NCBI GenBank assembly: GCA_000024525.1
Contig: CP001769.1
Span: 3,815,001-3,879,000 of the forward strand
Length of the DNA stretch: 64,000 bases
Origin: Spirosoma linguale DSM 74
Lineage (GTDB): Bacteria; Bacteroidota; Bacteroidia; Cytophagales; Spirosomataceae
Reading direction: 5' to 3'
Positions 23,540-32,839 of the stretch are shown one piece after another; the stretch's first letter is position 1, and each line of letters opens with the position of its first letter. The position numbers and the translations under genes are program-made. The notes below the pieces were generated by a model that saw only the letters and a program-made list of their open reading frames with translations, was not told where the DNA came from and did no database searches.

Positions 23540-25981
23540 CTATGGATTCCCTTTTACTTTAATTCGACCGGCATCGCTGTTAGTCTCTCGTTCGCGGGCG
23601 GCTTTGATGTCTTTGCTGCCAAACTGATAGCTGAACCGGATAGTGACCCGGCGGCTCTCCCATTTACGATCAATGGCAAACTGCTGGGTCTGAAAATCAG
23701 CTGACTGTCTCCAGCGCATGGTGTTCAACACATCATCCACACCGAATGTGACCTTACCCCGCTCCTGCATGACTTTCTTCTGCACACTCAGGTTCAACGC
23801 CCCAAGCCCACCAATGCGGTAAATCGTCTGCTGCGTAGGGGCACTCCAAAAGCCCGACGCCTGTGCCGACCAGATTTTCGAGATCGTAAAGGAGTGTTGC
23901 ATATAGCCTTCGAAAGCAAACGTCCGCTGGTCGAAACGCTCCGCTGGCGAAAGGCTTCCCCGAAACCGGTTCCAGGTGGCCCCGGCATAGGTATAGGTAC
24001 TCCACCATTTCGTAAACTGATACGGTGTACTGACCGACAGGTTCAGCGCGTCGACCTGACCCACATTGGCAACCGTCTGGTAAGCGGTCAGTCCCTCCTG
24101 CCGAATCACATCCGTCGTAAAATCATTGGTATGACTGTAGGCCAGCTTTACCGTCGACGCCCACTTGTACGTATAACTGGCTTCAAGGGTGTGGGTGTAG
24201 GTGGGACGTAAATAGGGATTCCCGCGCTGGCTCGTATAGGGGTCGATCTGGTAAATAAAAGGGTTCATGTCCTGATAACTGGGTCGCCCGATCCGCCGTC
24301 CGTAATTGACACCCAACTGGCTGTTGTCGGTAGCGCGGTACTGCACAAACGCCGTCGGAAATAGGTTCAGGTAGGTCGTATCCGGTCGCTGAATCGTTCG
24401 CTCAAACAGATCGGTCGACCGACCGTTCACGTTGGAATGCTCGACTCGCAGGCCACCCTGCACCGACCATTTGCCCGCTGAATGATTCAGCGAAGCATAA
24501 GCGGCATTCACAATTTCCCGGTAGGTAAACCGATTGGTCCGGTTCACATCCGGCTGTTCGGGCGCTGATCCCGTAAATGCCAGCAAATCATTATCAGTCG
24601 AGACATCTGTATGTTTCAGCCCTGTTTCGAGTTTAAGATGAAGCGCTTTCCACTCCTTTACTAAATCAGTCTTCAACGTACCAATTTTGATGTTTGTACT
24701 GGCATCGAACCGGCGCTGAGGTCGGAAAAGGGATTGGCCGTCGGCGTTATAGTAATCGCTTGTGATCAGGTTGGGCGATGTGTTCTGGAAGTAGGTCAGA
24801 TCGGCATCGAGGTTCAGTTCCAGTCCCAGCGTATCGGCATAGCGGTAATTCAGAGACGCGTTGGTTCGGTTGTTATGGGCAGGTTGAGCCGACGTTCCGT
24901 TCGTTGCCCGGTTCACAATACTCGAATCCAGCCTATTCCGGCTATTGATCAGTTGGGTAGTGGTGAATGTGCCGAACCGATTATCCGACGTATTTCCCGA
25001 CACGATCAGCCCAATCGTTTGCCTTGGCGCGGTCTGGTGGCTATCGATGGTGAAGTCGACACCGGCTTTATAAACAACGGCTCTTGTGCCGTCGGTGTCG
25101 TAGCCACGCTGGAGAAATTGCCCACTTCCCGTTTGCCGGTCGAGCCGGACATTGGTAATCTGATAATTATCGCTTACTGCTACATTACTAAACAGGTTCA
25201 GCTGCCGGGTGCGGTAGTTCAGGTCGACGGCAGCATTGGCCCGATGGTGATCGCTTTGGCCGTATCCGGCAGAGACATTTCCATTCAGCCCAAGGCTTTT
25301 GTCGCGCCGGAACCGGATGTTAATGATACCGGCGCCCCCCTGGGCATCGAATCGGGCGGAGGGGTTGGTAATCAACTCTATCTTATCAATGCTCGACGCG
25401 GGTGTTGCCCGGAGCAGATTGGCGAGATCGTTGGCGGACAGGTTTGTCGGTTTACCATCGATAAATACGTTGACACCCTGCTTGCCCGCCATTCGTATGT
25501 TATCATTCGGATCAATAACGACGCTGGGTGCCTGCTGGAGCAGTTCATAGGCCGTCTTGCCTTGTGCCGTAGCATCTGCCGCAACATTCAGCACCGTCTT
25601 ATCAACCTGTTGCTCAACAAGAGCTCGCTTGGCACGCACCACAACACTGCTCAGCGTTTGCTCAACGGCTACAAGTAGCAGTGGGGCCACATTAACTGGC
25701 CTCCCGGCTGTAACAGCTACCATCGCACTCGTAGCGCTTGCCATTCCCACCCCCGATGCCTGTACATAGTAGTTCCCATCGATGACATCCGTAAATGAAT
25801 ACTGCCCCATTTCGCTCGTGATCGTTCCCTTCACAAGTGTAGAATCAGTAGCTCTCAGCAGTTTAACCACAGCGAAAGGAGCGGGTTGGCGGGAAGCGTC
25901 AAGTACTGCGCCAGACAACGATTGTCCGGTGATTATTCGGCCTGCGAGTAACAGAAAAATGAGTATACAGTAGCGTACCAT
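23540..25981 (-). CDS. Outer-membrane beta-barrel protein of the TonB-receptor-like family
   Basis: 813 residues from ATG 25981, where the signal peptide MVRYCILIFLLLAGRIITGQ begins; a longer frame to 26068 adds untypical residues. Order: carboxypeptidase-regulatory-like beta domain (SGAVLDASRQPAPFAVVKLL to about 110), plug region (VDKTVLNVAADATAQGKTAYELLQQAPSVV, NVFIDGKPTNLSANDLANLL, IELITNPSARFDAQGGAGIINI), then a barrel of the OMP_b-brl_3 type ending in SYQFGSKD. These act in the outer membrane in TonB-linked uptake or as unknown barrels; no SusD partner is present. A paralogue lies upstream (26248-28731). Its start region shares a promoter-like string with the gene at 31538. Confidence 0.85.
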   Translation of the reverse strand: MVRYCILIFLLLAGRIITGQSLSGAVLDASRQPAPFAVVKLLRATDSTLVKGTITSEMGQYSFTDVIDGNYYVQASGVGMASATSAMVAVTAGRPVNVAPLLLVAVEQTLSSVVVRAKRALVEQQVDKTVLNVAADATAQGKTAYELLQQAPSVVIDPNDNIRMAGKQGVNVFIDGKPTNLSANDLANLLRATPASSIDKIELITNPSARFDAQGGAGIINIRFRRDKSLGLNGNVSAGYGQSDHHRANAAVDLNYRTRQLNLFSNVAVSDNYQITNVRLDRQTGSGQFLQRGYDTDGTRAVVYKAGVDFTIDSHQTAPRQTIGLIVSGNTSDNRFGTFTTTQLINSRNRLDSSIVNRATNGTSAQPAHNNRTNASLNYRYADTLGLELNLDADLTYFQNTSPNLITSDYYNADGQSLFRPQRRFDASTNIKIGTLKTDLVKEWKALHLKLETGLKHTDVSTDNDLLAFTGSAPEQPDVNRTNRFTYREIVNAAYASLNHSAGKWSVQGGLRVEHSNVNGRSTDLFERTIQRPDTTYLNLFPTAFVQYRATDNSQLGVNYGRRIGRPSYQDMNPFIYQIDPYTSQRGNPYLRPTYTHTLEASYTYKWASTVKLAYSHTNDFTTDVIRQEGLTAYQTVANVGQVDALNLSVSTPYQFTKWWSTYTYAGATWNRFRGSLSPAERFDQRTFAFEGYMQHSFTISKIWSAQASGFWSAPTQQTIYRIGGLGALNLSVQKKVMQERGKVTFGVDDVLNTMRWRQSADFQTQQFAIDRKWESRRVTIRFSYQFGSKDIKAARERETNSDAGRIKVKGNP

Positions 25982-26000
25982 TGGGCTGAGTCGTTTTGTG

Positions 26001-26018
26001 ATTGATGACTCAAAGGTG
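26001..26018 (-). promoter_or_regulatory. Promoter-like string shared with the 31538 gene
   Basis: The plus-strand string ATTGATGACTCAAAGGTG, read on the minus strand, gives CACCTTTGA, close to the -7 box TAnnTTTG, 30 bp before the start at 25981. A nearly identical string (31562-31579) lies 24 bp before another minus-strand secreted-protein gene. Confidence 0.35.
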
Positions 26019-26121
26019 ACCGATTGGTACCCCCTGCTTCGCCCCAAAAAAGATTTGAGCCGTCTCAAATGATGAATTGAGTCTTTTCGGCCGGTGAAAT
26101 GAATTAAAAAAGTCAGAACAC

Positions 26122-26155
26122 AAAAAAGCCGCTCCTCAAGTACGAGAGCGGCTTT
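26122..26155 (-). terminator. Intrinsic terminator of the 26248-28731 gene
   Basis: A 10-bp stem, AAAGCCGCTC (26125-26134) with GAGCGGCTTT (26146-26155), is followed on the minus strand by a run of T. It lies about 95 bp after the stop codon of the upstream barrel gene, so the two barrel genes are probably separate transcripts. Confidence 0.7.
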
Positions 26156-26196
26156 CCCATTTTCTTAACCTAAACTAAGTCCGTTACTATGTATGG

Positions 26197-26241
26197 TGTA
26201 TGATATAGGATGTATTGTGTTTGTGTCAGCTATATCATACA
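26197..26241. repeat. Small palindromic extragenic repeat (GTATGATATA type)
   Basis: TGTATGATATAG (26197-26208) pairs with CTATATCATACA (26230-26241), a 12-bp stem with a 21-base loop, ending just before the stop codon of the upstream gene. The words GATGTATGA and GGATGTA recur in the hairpin between mrdA and rodA at the other end of the window. Confidence 0.45.
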
Positions 26242-26247
26242 TCTTTT

Positions 26248-28731
26248 CTAGTTTCCTGCTTTTACCCGGTTTTGCTCGGCCGATGTGGCTGAATTCCGGT
26301 CGCGGGCTCCTTTTACGTTCTGGTTACCAAAGCGGTAGGTGAACGTAAGTCTGATCTGGCGGCTCTCCCAGCGCGATCCAACCCGGAAATCGATATCCTG
26401 AACCATTGCCCGTCCCCGGAACTGATTCAGCCAGAAAGGGTCGTTAACGTTCAGCTTGATATTTCCTTTGCCTTCCATTACTTTTTTCTGCACCCCAATA
26501 CTAAACCCGCCCATTGGCTGAGCCCGGTAGAAACCGTACTGCGATGCTGAATTAAACCAGCCCGATACTTCGGCCGACAGGGTTTTGCTCAGGGTAAAGT
26601 TGTTTGATGTGTACAGATTGAAGGCCACCAGCTTCACCTGATACGGTGTCCCGGAATAAAAAGTCTGGTAGTTCTGATAATACGTGTTCACGTTGTTCTG
26701 CATCCGCCACCATTTGGCAACCGACACGGGGAAACTGACATTCAAATTCAGGTTGTCCAGATGACCCAGGTTTTCGGGTGTTACGTAGGTGATGTTCTGA
26801 GCGGCAATCTGGCGGGGCGTTTCCTGGTTGATGAAATCCGTAGTGCGGCTGAAACCGAGTGTCGTTGAAATCGCACCTTTATATACGTGCGTCAGCTCAA
26901 CCGAATTGGTGTACTGTGGCCGCAGGAACGGATTACCCTGCTGATAGGTGTAGGGGTCCAGATAAAACACGAACGGATTCAGGTTCTGGTAGTCAGGACG
27001 GTCGATCCGGCGGCTGTACGACATATTCAGCACGTTATTCGTATCCAGTTGACGAGATAGGAATACCGTTGGGAACAGGTTGAGGTAGTTGCGATCCACC
27101 GTCTGGTTAAGCGTGACCGACGTGCCCGTTGAGTGCGTATGCTCCGCACGAAGCCCCGTCTGTACTTTTAGCTTCCCGAATTTACCGGCATAATTAACGT
27201 AAGCCGCGTTTATATTCTCGTTGTATTTGAACTGATTGGACCGACTGGCATCGAACAGCCACTGTTTTGTTTCCTGCTGTAGTGTATCGTAGATGGTATT
27301 ATTGTCTGCATCGACAAAGCTGCTTTTCAACCCGGCTTCTACTTTGCCGCCATTTTTCAGCGGGTGTACATAATCCGTCTTGAACGCCATGATGTTGATC
27401 TCAGATGGCATATTATTACGTACATCCTGGTTGGGGCGGGTCAGCGAATTATCCGCGTTGTAGTAAACCGTGCTTAGGTTGTTATTATTTTTTCCACCGT
27501 AATGAACGTAGTCGGCATCGACGGTCCACTCGCGGCCTTTGCCATCAAAATCGTACTTATAGTTGACGTTGCCGGTTACGTTCGACATAAACTGACGAGC
27601 ATCTGTCTTGGTCGTGGGTCGGCTGGTTAACCGGCGATTTTCATCGCTGATAAGCGTATTATTCTGCCCACCCGACCGCCAGTCGTTCGAGAAACCGTTG
27701 AGCAACACACCCACAGTACTTTTCTTGTTGATATAATAGTCCAGCCCGGCTTTGTACGAATGACCCGTAAACTGATTTGGCCGGAAGGAATACTGATCGA
27801 AATACGTGATCTTACCGTTGTACGGAATAGCCCGGTTGATTTCGTTGGTTTGGGCACTTTCCCGGTTCACGTAGCTGTAGTTGCCAAATACATTCAATTT
27901 ACCCTCGCGGTGATTGAGGTTCAGGGAGGTGTTGAATTTCGGCAGATCGTCGCGGGCTCCCTGCAAATTGTTCACCCAGCCGTAGCCCGTACCGACGATA
28001 AACGTACCGTTGGTACCGAAATTCTTATTCTTCTTCATCTTGATGTTGATGATCCCCGAATTACCCGCAGCGTCGTACTTAGAGCCAGGATTGGTAATAA
28101 TTTCAATTGACGCAATGTTGTCGCTGGGTGTATTTTTCAACAGGTTCGATACTTCCTGCTGCGAGAGATAGGTCTGTTTGCCGTCGATGTAAACGATCAC
28201 CCCGGCTTTACCCTTCAGCTGAATCTGGTCGTTCTGCCGGTCGATGGTGACACCGGGGGCTTTTTCGAGAACCTCCAGCGCCGTGTTGCCGCTGGCGACA
28301 ATGCTGTTCTCTACATTCATGACGGTTCGGTCGACCTGCTGCTCGATGAATGGCTTTTGGGCAATGACTTTCACTTCGGTCAGGCTTTTCGTTTCATCGG
28401 CCATAGCCAGGGCTGGCAGTTCGGCGGCTGGATTTGCTTCATTTATGGAGAACGGTGCGCTATACGTTTTGCTATAACCGATCTGCTGGGCAGCCACCCG
28501 GTAGTTTCCGGCACCTACATTTTCAAAGGCGTATTTTCCTTCGGCATCACTGATGGCCCCTTTTACCAGTGTAGAATCTTTTGCTTTCAGGAGCATCATG
28601 GTGGTAAACTCAAGTGGCTTACCTGCTACAGTACCCACTTGCCCGGTTACTGTTCCCCGTGTTAATACTTGCCCAAATGATGTTGATAGAGCAAATAGGC
28701 TTAAAAAGAGTATTGGTAAAATCGTTTTCAT
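26248..28731 (-). CDS. Outer-membrane beta-barrel protein, TonB-receptor-like, paralogue
   Basis: 827 residues from ATG 28731 (MKTILPILFLSLFALSTSFG, a signal peptide). Same order as the downstream paralogue: regulatory beta domain (GTVTGQVGTVAGKPLEFTTM), plug (VDRTVMNVENSIVASGNTAL, VIVYIDGKQTYLSQQEVSNL, IEIITNPGSKYDAAGNSGII) and a C-terminal barrel ending FTYRFGNQNVKGARD. The ATG is preferred over one 18 codons earlier because the signal peptide starts there. It probably sits in the outer membrane; the ligand is unknown. A TACCTTTG -7 box lies about 55 bp upstream, and its own terminator follows at 26122-26155. Confidence 0.85.
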   Translation of the reverse strand: MKTILPILFLSLFALSTSFGQVLTRGTVTGQVGTVAGKPLEFTTMMLLKAKDSTLVKGAISDAEGKYAFENVGAGNYRVAAQQIGYSKTYSAPFSINEANPAAELPALAMADETKSLTEVKVIAQKPFIEQQVDRTVMNVENSIVASGNTALEVLEKAPGVTIDRQNDQIQLKGKAGVIVYIDGKQTYLSQQEVSNLLKNTPSDNIASIEIITNPGSKYDAAGNSGIINIKMKKNKNFGTNGTFIVGTGYGWVNNLQGARDDLPKFNTSLNLNHREGKLNVFGNYSYVNRESAQTNEINRAIPYNGKITYFDQYSFRPNQFTGHSYKAGLDYYINKKSTVGVLLNGFSNDWRSGGQNNTLISDENRRLTSRPTTKTDARQFMSNVTGNVNYKYDFDGKGREWTVDADYVHYGGKNNNNLSTVYYNADNSLTRPNQDVRNNMPSEINIMAFKTDYVHPLKNGGKVEAGLKSSFVDADNNTIYDTLQQETKQWLFDASRSNQFKYNENINAAYVNYAGKFGKLKVQTGLRAEHTHSTGTSVTLNQTVDRNYLNLFPTVFLSRQLDTNNVLNMSYSRRIDRPDYQNLNPFVFYLDPYTYQQGNPFLRPQYTNSVELTHVYKGAISTTLGFSRTTDFINQETPRQIAAQNITYVTPENLGHLDNLNLNVSFPVSVAKWWRMQNNVNTYYQNYQTFYSGTPYQVKLVAFNLYTSNNFTLSKTLSAEVSGWFNSASQYGFYRAQPMGGFSIGVQKKVMEGKGNIKLNVNDPFWLNQFRGRAMVQDIDFRVGSRWESRQIRLTFTYRFGNQNVKGARDRNSATSAEQNRVKAGN

Positions 28732-28782
28732 GATCTTGGACTTTTTTCGGAAGGTTGCTTTATTTCGTTCAGAAGTACATTG

Positions 28783-28790
28783 CAAAGGTA
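28783..28790 (-). promoter_or_regulatory. Candidate -7 box of the 26248-28731 gene
   Basis: Minus-strand TACCTTTG is a perfect TAnnTTTG match 52 bp before the start at 28731. The nearest TTTG upstream leaves a spacer of only 14 bp, shorter than the usual 17-23, so the -33 element is uncertain. Confidence 0.4.
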
Positions 28791-28972
28791 GGTAGTATGC
28801 ATCGCAAAGTACCTGTTCTTACACAAGCGGTCTGAACGGCAGGATAAGCGGATTTTAATGGGGAGGGTGTATTATCAGAGGGGAATTCGCAGGAAAGACA
28901 CAGTCAAAAGCGGAATGTTGCATCCATGCTTAACTTTTTTATCTACTTTTAACCTCGCTCATTCCTTCTTCT

Positions 28973-29509
28973 ATGGCGGCTTTCACAATTGGCTGGGGGT
29001 TACTAAACCTGGGCCTGGCGATCACGGTGTTTGTCATTTCATGGCGTAACTTCCGTATCTATTCGGAACGTTATGGGAGTGTAGCAACCGGTATCCTTCT
29101 TTTATTGACGGCGAGCATGTGCCAGTCTCTGGGAACAAAGCAGCCTGCCGGGGCAAATCCGGCTGCTTTCCAAACGACCGTATCCGGTTCACTCATTCCG
29201 GACGACGGACCCCATTCGTACTATGTTCAACTGGCCGACTTTGGTTTCTCTAAACTGACCCAGGGCATCATCCTGAACCGAGCCTCTGATTCGACAACGG
29301 CTCAGCTTAGCAGTTATGTCAATCTAACGGGCTTTATGTCTGGCATTCACTGGACATCAATCTACACCTCCGTTACTGTGGGGGCTAACCGGCATCTTCA
29401 GTACAATTCGTCCGGCACCCTACAATGGCTGTTGCTTGGTATACCGATTTACACCCAGGTGAAGTACTTTACCGGCGACGTACCTGCTGATCGCCTGAAA
29501 GCAATATGA
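28973..29509 (+). CDS. Small membrane protein, unknown function
   Basis: 178 residues. Two N-terminal hydrophobic stretches (IGWGLLNLGLAITVFVISW and SVATGILLLLTASMCQSL) are separated by RNFRIYSERYG. They are followed by a roughly 120-residue hydrophilic part rich in Ser, Thr and Tyr (TVSGSLIPDDGPHSYYVQLA), probably periplasmic, and a last hydrophobic turn LQWLLLGIPIYTQV. No family is recognised. It is the only plus-strand gene between two minus-strand neighbours. Confidence 0.55.
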   Translation: MAAFTIGWGLLNLGLAITVFVISWRNFRIYSERYGSVATGILLLLTASMCQSLGTKQPAGANPAAFQTTVSGSLIPDDGPHSYYVQLADFGFSKLTQGIILNRASDSTTAQLSSYVNLTGFMSGIHWTSIYTSVTVGANRHLQYNSSGTLQWLLLGIPIYTQVKYFTGDVPADRLKAI

Positions 29510-29546
29510 GTCAGGCTACCGGCCCGACTCACACTGCCGCGAAGAT

Positions 29547-30272
29547 TTACAATTTCAGACCGACGGCCCAAACGCTGGCATCGGGTCCCTGTCCGGTTTT
29601 GAAAGGGCTATTGGGCTCGTAGCGGAAGAACATCTTGGCACTGCCCCGGAAACCCAGCTCCGATGTCAGACCCCAGCGAATGGTATTCAGATTGTAGGAG
29701 CCATGATCCCGAACGCTTGAGCCGCCAACAGGCTTCACTTTCGTGTAACTATCCAGGCGAATACCGGCGTAAGCACCCAACCCCAGCGTCAGCCCCGACC
29801 GGAACGACAGGTTGAACATAACGGGCAAATTGAGTTGAGCAATGACCAGTTTCGACTTACGCAGATCAACATCCGACTGCTCGATGCTTAATTGATTGTT
29901 TCGTTCCACGAGGATGTTTCTGCCCGCATCGGCCGACCGCTCGAACATGAAGTTGTTCCAGGCTACTTCGGGACCAGTCACGAGCCGGAGTTTAGTAGCA
30001 CCTTTCACGGAAAGCGGAATCCGTTTTTGCCAGGCCAGCGCTACAAAACGCGAACCGAGAGGCCGAAAATCATAGCCCGTTGGCATCGACCCGCCGAAGT
30101 TGTTAAGCCCAATGTACATGCTAAAATCGGAGGTGACACGATTTACCGATTTGTGGTAGCGGGTTGTCGAAACGCTGGAATCAGTCTTGATGATAACGGT
30201 CGTATTTTGAGCCAATACAGCGGTCGATGCAGCGATTAAAGTGGTTGTGAGGAGGTGTTTGAACGTTTTCAT
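29547..30272 (-). CDS. Outer-membrane beta-barrel (porin-like) protein
   Basis: 241 residues from ATG 30272 (MKTFKHLLTTTLIAASTAVL, cleaved after AQ); an ATG four codons upstream is also in frame. The mature chain alternates hydrophobic and polar residues in short strands (FSMYIGLNNFGGSMPTGYDF, RFVALAWQKRIPLSV, LTLGLGAYAGIRLDSYTKV) and ends in a barrel-like WAVGLKL. This fits the small outer-membrane beta-barrel group of Bacteroidota. Function unknown. Monocistronic as far as can be seen. Confidence 0.7.
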   Translation of the reverse strand: MKTFKHLLTTTLIAASTAVLAQNTTVIIKTDSSVSTTRYHKSVNRVTSDFSMYIGLNNFGGSMPTGYDFRPLGSRFVALAWQKRIPLSVKGATKLRLVTGPEVAWNNFMFERSADAGRNILVERNNQLSIEQSDVDLRKSKLVIAQLNLPVMFNLSFRSGLTLGLGAYAGIRLDSYTKVKPVGGSSVRDHGSYNLNTIRWGLTSELGFRGSAKMFFRYEPNSPFKTGQGPDASVWAVGLKL

Positions 30273-30461
30273 GGTTGTAGTCAAGATTAAAGGTTTAGGA
30301 AAATTTGGGGTTATCTTTTTCAGGTTGTATCCTTTCCGGTATTTGACAGGAAGATGTAAGAACCCCCAACGCAGGTTGCACGATAGGTTGAAAATAATTC
30401 ACCAACTGATCAGCCTGGCAAACAAACTACTGACATTCAAACCCTTATCCTGTAAAAAAAA

Positions 30462-31538
30462 TTATTGACCATACTCATTCAAGGTGTACACGGTCACGCC
30501 GGGCATTGCCTTCAATATGTCTACCATCAGCTCCCGGTGCGAGGCCCCTACCCCAACGACAACCCGTTTCGCGCCCGCTTTCCGAGCCCGGCTTACCAGA
30601 TTCTGACACATCCCTTCATTGCGTAGCGTCCAGTACGTAAGCATGTCTCGTACTTCATTCTCCGGAAACCCTTTCAGCCCGAACAAATAGTGGTTACCGT
30701 AGAAATTGCCAATATCGGTCAGCTTGTCCCATTCGGACGTATTGAAAAACGCGGTTCCTTTGCCTGCTCTGACAGCCGTATTCATCCGTTGCTGCAACAC
30801 GTTGCTCTCTTTCTGCAAGGCGGCATAGGTCCGATAGTCGGCGGAGTTGGTGTCGGCCTCAACAGCGGTTTCGAATAGTTTATACAGCGAGTCTGTTTTC
30901 TCCCAGGCCTTGCTCCAGGGTGTATTGAATTTCTGACAATCCATCGGCATGATTTTCTCGATATGCAGTGCCTGTGCAATGGGATGAAAGATATTGTAGT
31001 ATTCGTTCGTGCGACGGAACCCCAGATTTTTCAGCGAATCGACCGGACCGAGTAGTTGCGTGAAGGCGGTAATTTCTTCTTTGCCGAAAGCAGGGCGCAT
31101 TTTATCGAGCCGGTAAAACTGGTAGGAGGCATTGCCAAAATCGTGCGTCAGGAATAAGGCATGGGCCAGTTTCATCCGCTCCTGGTGGAAGTTAGGATGC
31201 TTATGAAGCAGTTTATATTGACGAGCAATGAATGCTTTCGGATTTTTAGGCAGCTTATGCCCTATTTGCGTGAGGTAAGCCAGTCGCTTGTCAATGGCCT
31301 CTTTGTTCCAGTGCCGGTCCAGCGCATCATAGTCTTCGGGCGAGAGATTTTCACCGAATACGGCATCGGGTTTGAACGCAAGCGCTTTATTTATTGGATA
31401 CGAGAAGTCTTCCACGCTTTTCGAGCCGTAGTCATGAGAAGCAGCAATGAACAGAATTTCAATGGGTTGGTTGGCCGTCGACTGGGCTTTAGCCAGAAAC
31501 GAAACGGAGAACAGCAAGAGCGTAATAAGGAATTTCAT
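30462..31538 (-). CDS. DUF5694-like secreted protein (TraB/GumN-related fold proposed)
   Basis: 358 residues from ATG 31538, which starts the signal peptide MKFLITLLLFSVSFLAKAQ; a longer frame to 31574 has no signal. EILFIAASHDYGSKSVEDFS near the start and RVVVGVGASHRELMVDILKA near the end bracket a helical centre. The pairing of an early strand-His motif with a late GASH motif is reminiscent of TraB/Tiki/GumN-like proteins, some of which are metal-dependent proteases. I believe it belongs to DUF5694, with no proven activity. It is exported. A CACCTTTG promoter-like string precedes it. Confidence 0.6.
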   Translation of the reverse strand: MKFLITLLLFSVSFLAKAQSTANQPIEILFIAASHDYGSKSVEDFSYPINKALAFKPDAVFGENLSPEDYDALDRHWNKEAIDKRLAYLTQIGHKLPKNPKAFIARQYKLLHKHPNFHQERMKLAHALFLTHDFGNASYQFYRLDKMRPAFGKEEITAFTQLLGPVDSLKNLGFRRTNEYYNIFHPIAQALHIEKIMPMDCQKFNTPWSKAWEKTDSLYKLFETAVEADTNSADYRTYAALQKESNVLQQRMNTAVRAGKGTAFFNTSEWDKLTDIGNFYGNHYLFGLKGFPENEVRDMLTYWTLRNEGMCQNLVSRARKAGAKRVVVGVGASHRELMVDILKAMPGVTVYTLNEYGQ

Positions 31539-31561
31539 GATCGTTATGATTGCGTTTGTGA

Positions 31562-31579
31562 ATTGATGGGTCAAAGGTG
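31562..31579 (-). promoter_or_regulatory. Promoter-like string shared with the 25981 gene
   Basis: ATTGATGGGTCAAAGGTG on the plus strand matches 26001-26018 at 16 of 18 positions. Flanking GTTTGTG is also shared. On the minus strand it presents CACCTTTG, 34 bp before the start codon. Confidence 0.35.
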
Positions 31580-31772
31580 TGGGCTGTTCAGCAGCCTCTT
31601 CACCTGTTTTCGACCAACCCCACGATCACATCGGCAACCAGCATCCTAAATCGACCAACGCCTTTTGTGCACCCCATCGGCGTTGATCGGTTAAAAACGG
31701 GCGTTTGTCGATCCCATTTGCGGCAACGTACCCGACTGACTTATTTCGTACTCCTGTAAAACTCCTGGTCTT

Positions 31773-32818
31773 ATGGCTCTCCGCGTACCCGCTTTTCTGA
31801 ACAATCGTACCCGCGTTCGTAACCTGCTTTACCTACTGCTGTGGGGTACAATGATCCTGATGAACGCCTACGAGCCTAAAAAAATGCGTATGTGTTCGAA
31901 CCGCTGGAAATATCAATCAGCGTTACGTTCTGGCTAACAGTCTGGTTCGAGCACGCCATCGTGTTGACCCGCTTCCTGAATCGCAAAAAAATAGGGTGGG
32001 CACTGGGCGGTTCTATAGTGGCACTGGGCGTTTTTATTATTACGCGCTATCTGCTGGAAGAAGTATTTTTCTGGCACGTATTCGGCTTCACCAATTACGA
32101 TCCCGATACGAGCCTGCTCTATTATGCAGAAGATAATCTTTACTTTGCCTTTCCGGCCATTGGTTTGGGACTGGCCTTTAAAATCATCGAAGACTGGCTT
32201 GTGCACCAGCAGGAACGCTCGGAACTCTTAGGCGAACGCAATATGGCTGAGCTGGCTTTTCTGAAATCACAGGTAAACCCGCACTTCCTGTTTAATACGC
32301 TGAACAATATTTACTCGCTGGCCTACACCAAGTCCGATGCCGCACCGGGGGCGATTTTAAAACTATCAGAACTGATGCGCTACATGCTTTACGACAGCAA
32401 TAGCCGCACTACAGAAAATGGTCGGGTGGTGCTGTCGAACGAGATCAATTACCTTAAAAACTACGTCGAACTCGAAAAGCTACGCGTTGCCGATGCCAAC
32501 GTACAGTTTACCATCGAAGGCCATACAGATCTATATCGCATTGAGCCTCTGCTGCTGGTATCGTTTGTTGAAAATGCCTTTAAACACGGTGATCTGGGCG
32601 ATCCTAACCATCCGCTGGTCCTGGATTTAAGCGTTCAGAACGGTAGATTACGGTTTGATACACTCAATAAAAAGGCGAATCGCCAAACGGATGCAGCGGG
32701 GGGTATTGGCCTGATCAATGTAAAACGACGGCTGGAGTTGCTCTACCCCAACGAACATACGTTGCATATTACGGACGAGGCCGATAGCTACGCCTGTTCG
32801 CTGGAATTAAGTTTATAA
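31773..32818 (+). CDS. LytS-family sensor histidine kinase, frameshifted at an A7 run
   Basis: The frame opened by ATG 31773 (MALRVPAFLNNRTRVRNLLY) contains the first membrane helix (LLYLLLWGTMILMNAYEP) but stops early at 31935. The kinase body continues in another frame from about 31880; its first possible start there is a GTG at 31892. One added A in the seven-A run at 31878-31884 joins them as EPKKNAYVFEPLEIS, giving about 348 residues with four membrane helices, normal for the family. The body has the phospho-acceptor block QVNPHFLFNTLNNIY and ATP motif GGIGLINVKRRLELL. It pairs with the LytTR regulator 21 bp downstream. Either a sequencing error, a mutation, slippage decoding, or use of the GTG start (308 residues, three helices) is possible. 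Confidence 0.8.
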
Positions 32819-32839
32819 TGTAGTTTTTAACCATCTTTT

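Noticed and set aside
24734..25678. Long plus-strand open frame of 314 codons
   Set aside because: It lies antisense inside the beta-barrel gene, whose motifs and signal peptide are clear; composition is that of a shadow frame.
31892..32818. GTG-started 308-residue kinase as the sole gene product
   Set aside because: Not excluded, but the upstream frame supplies the missing first membrane helix and a single A restores continuity, so the longer gene is annotated.
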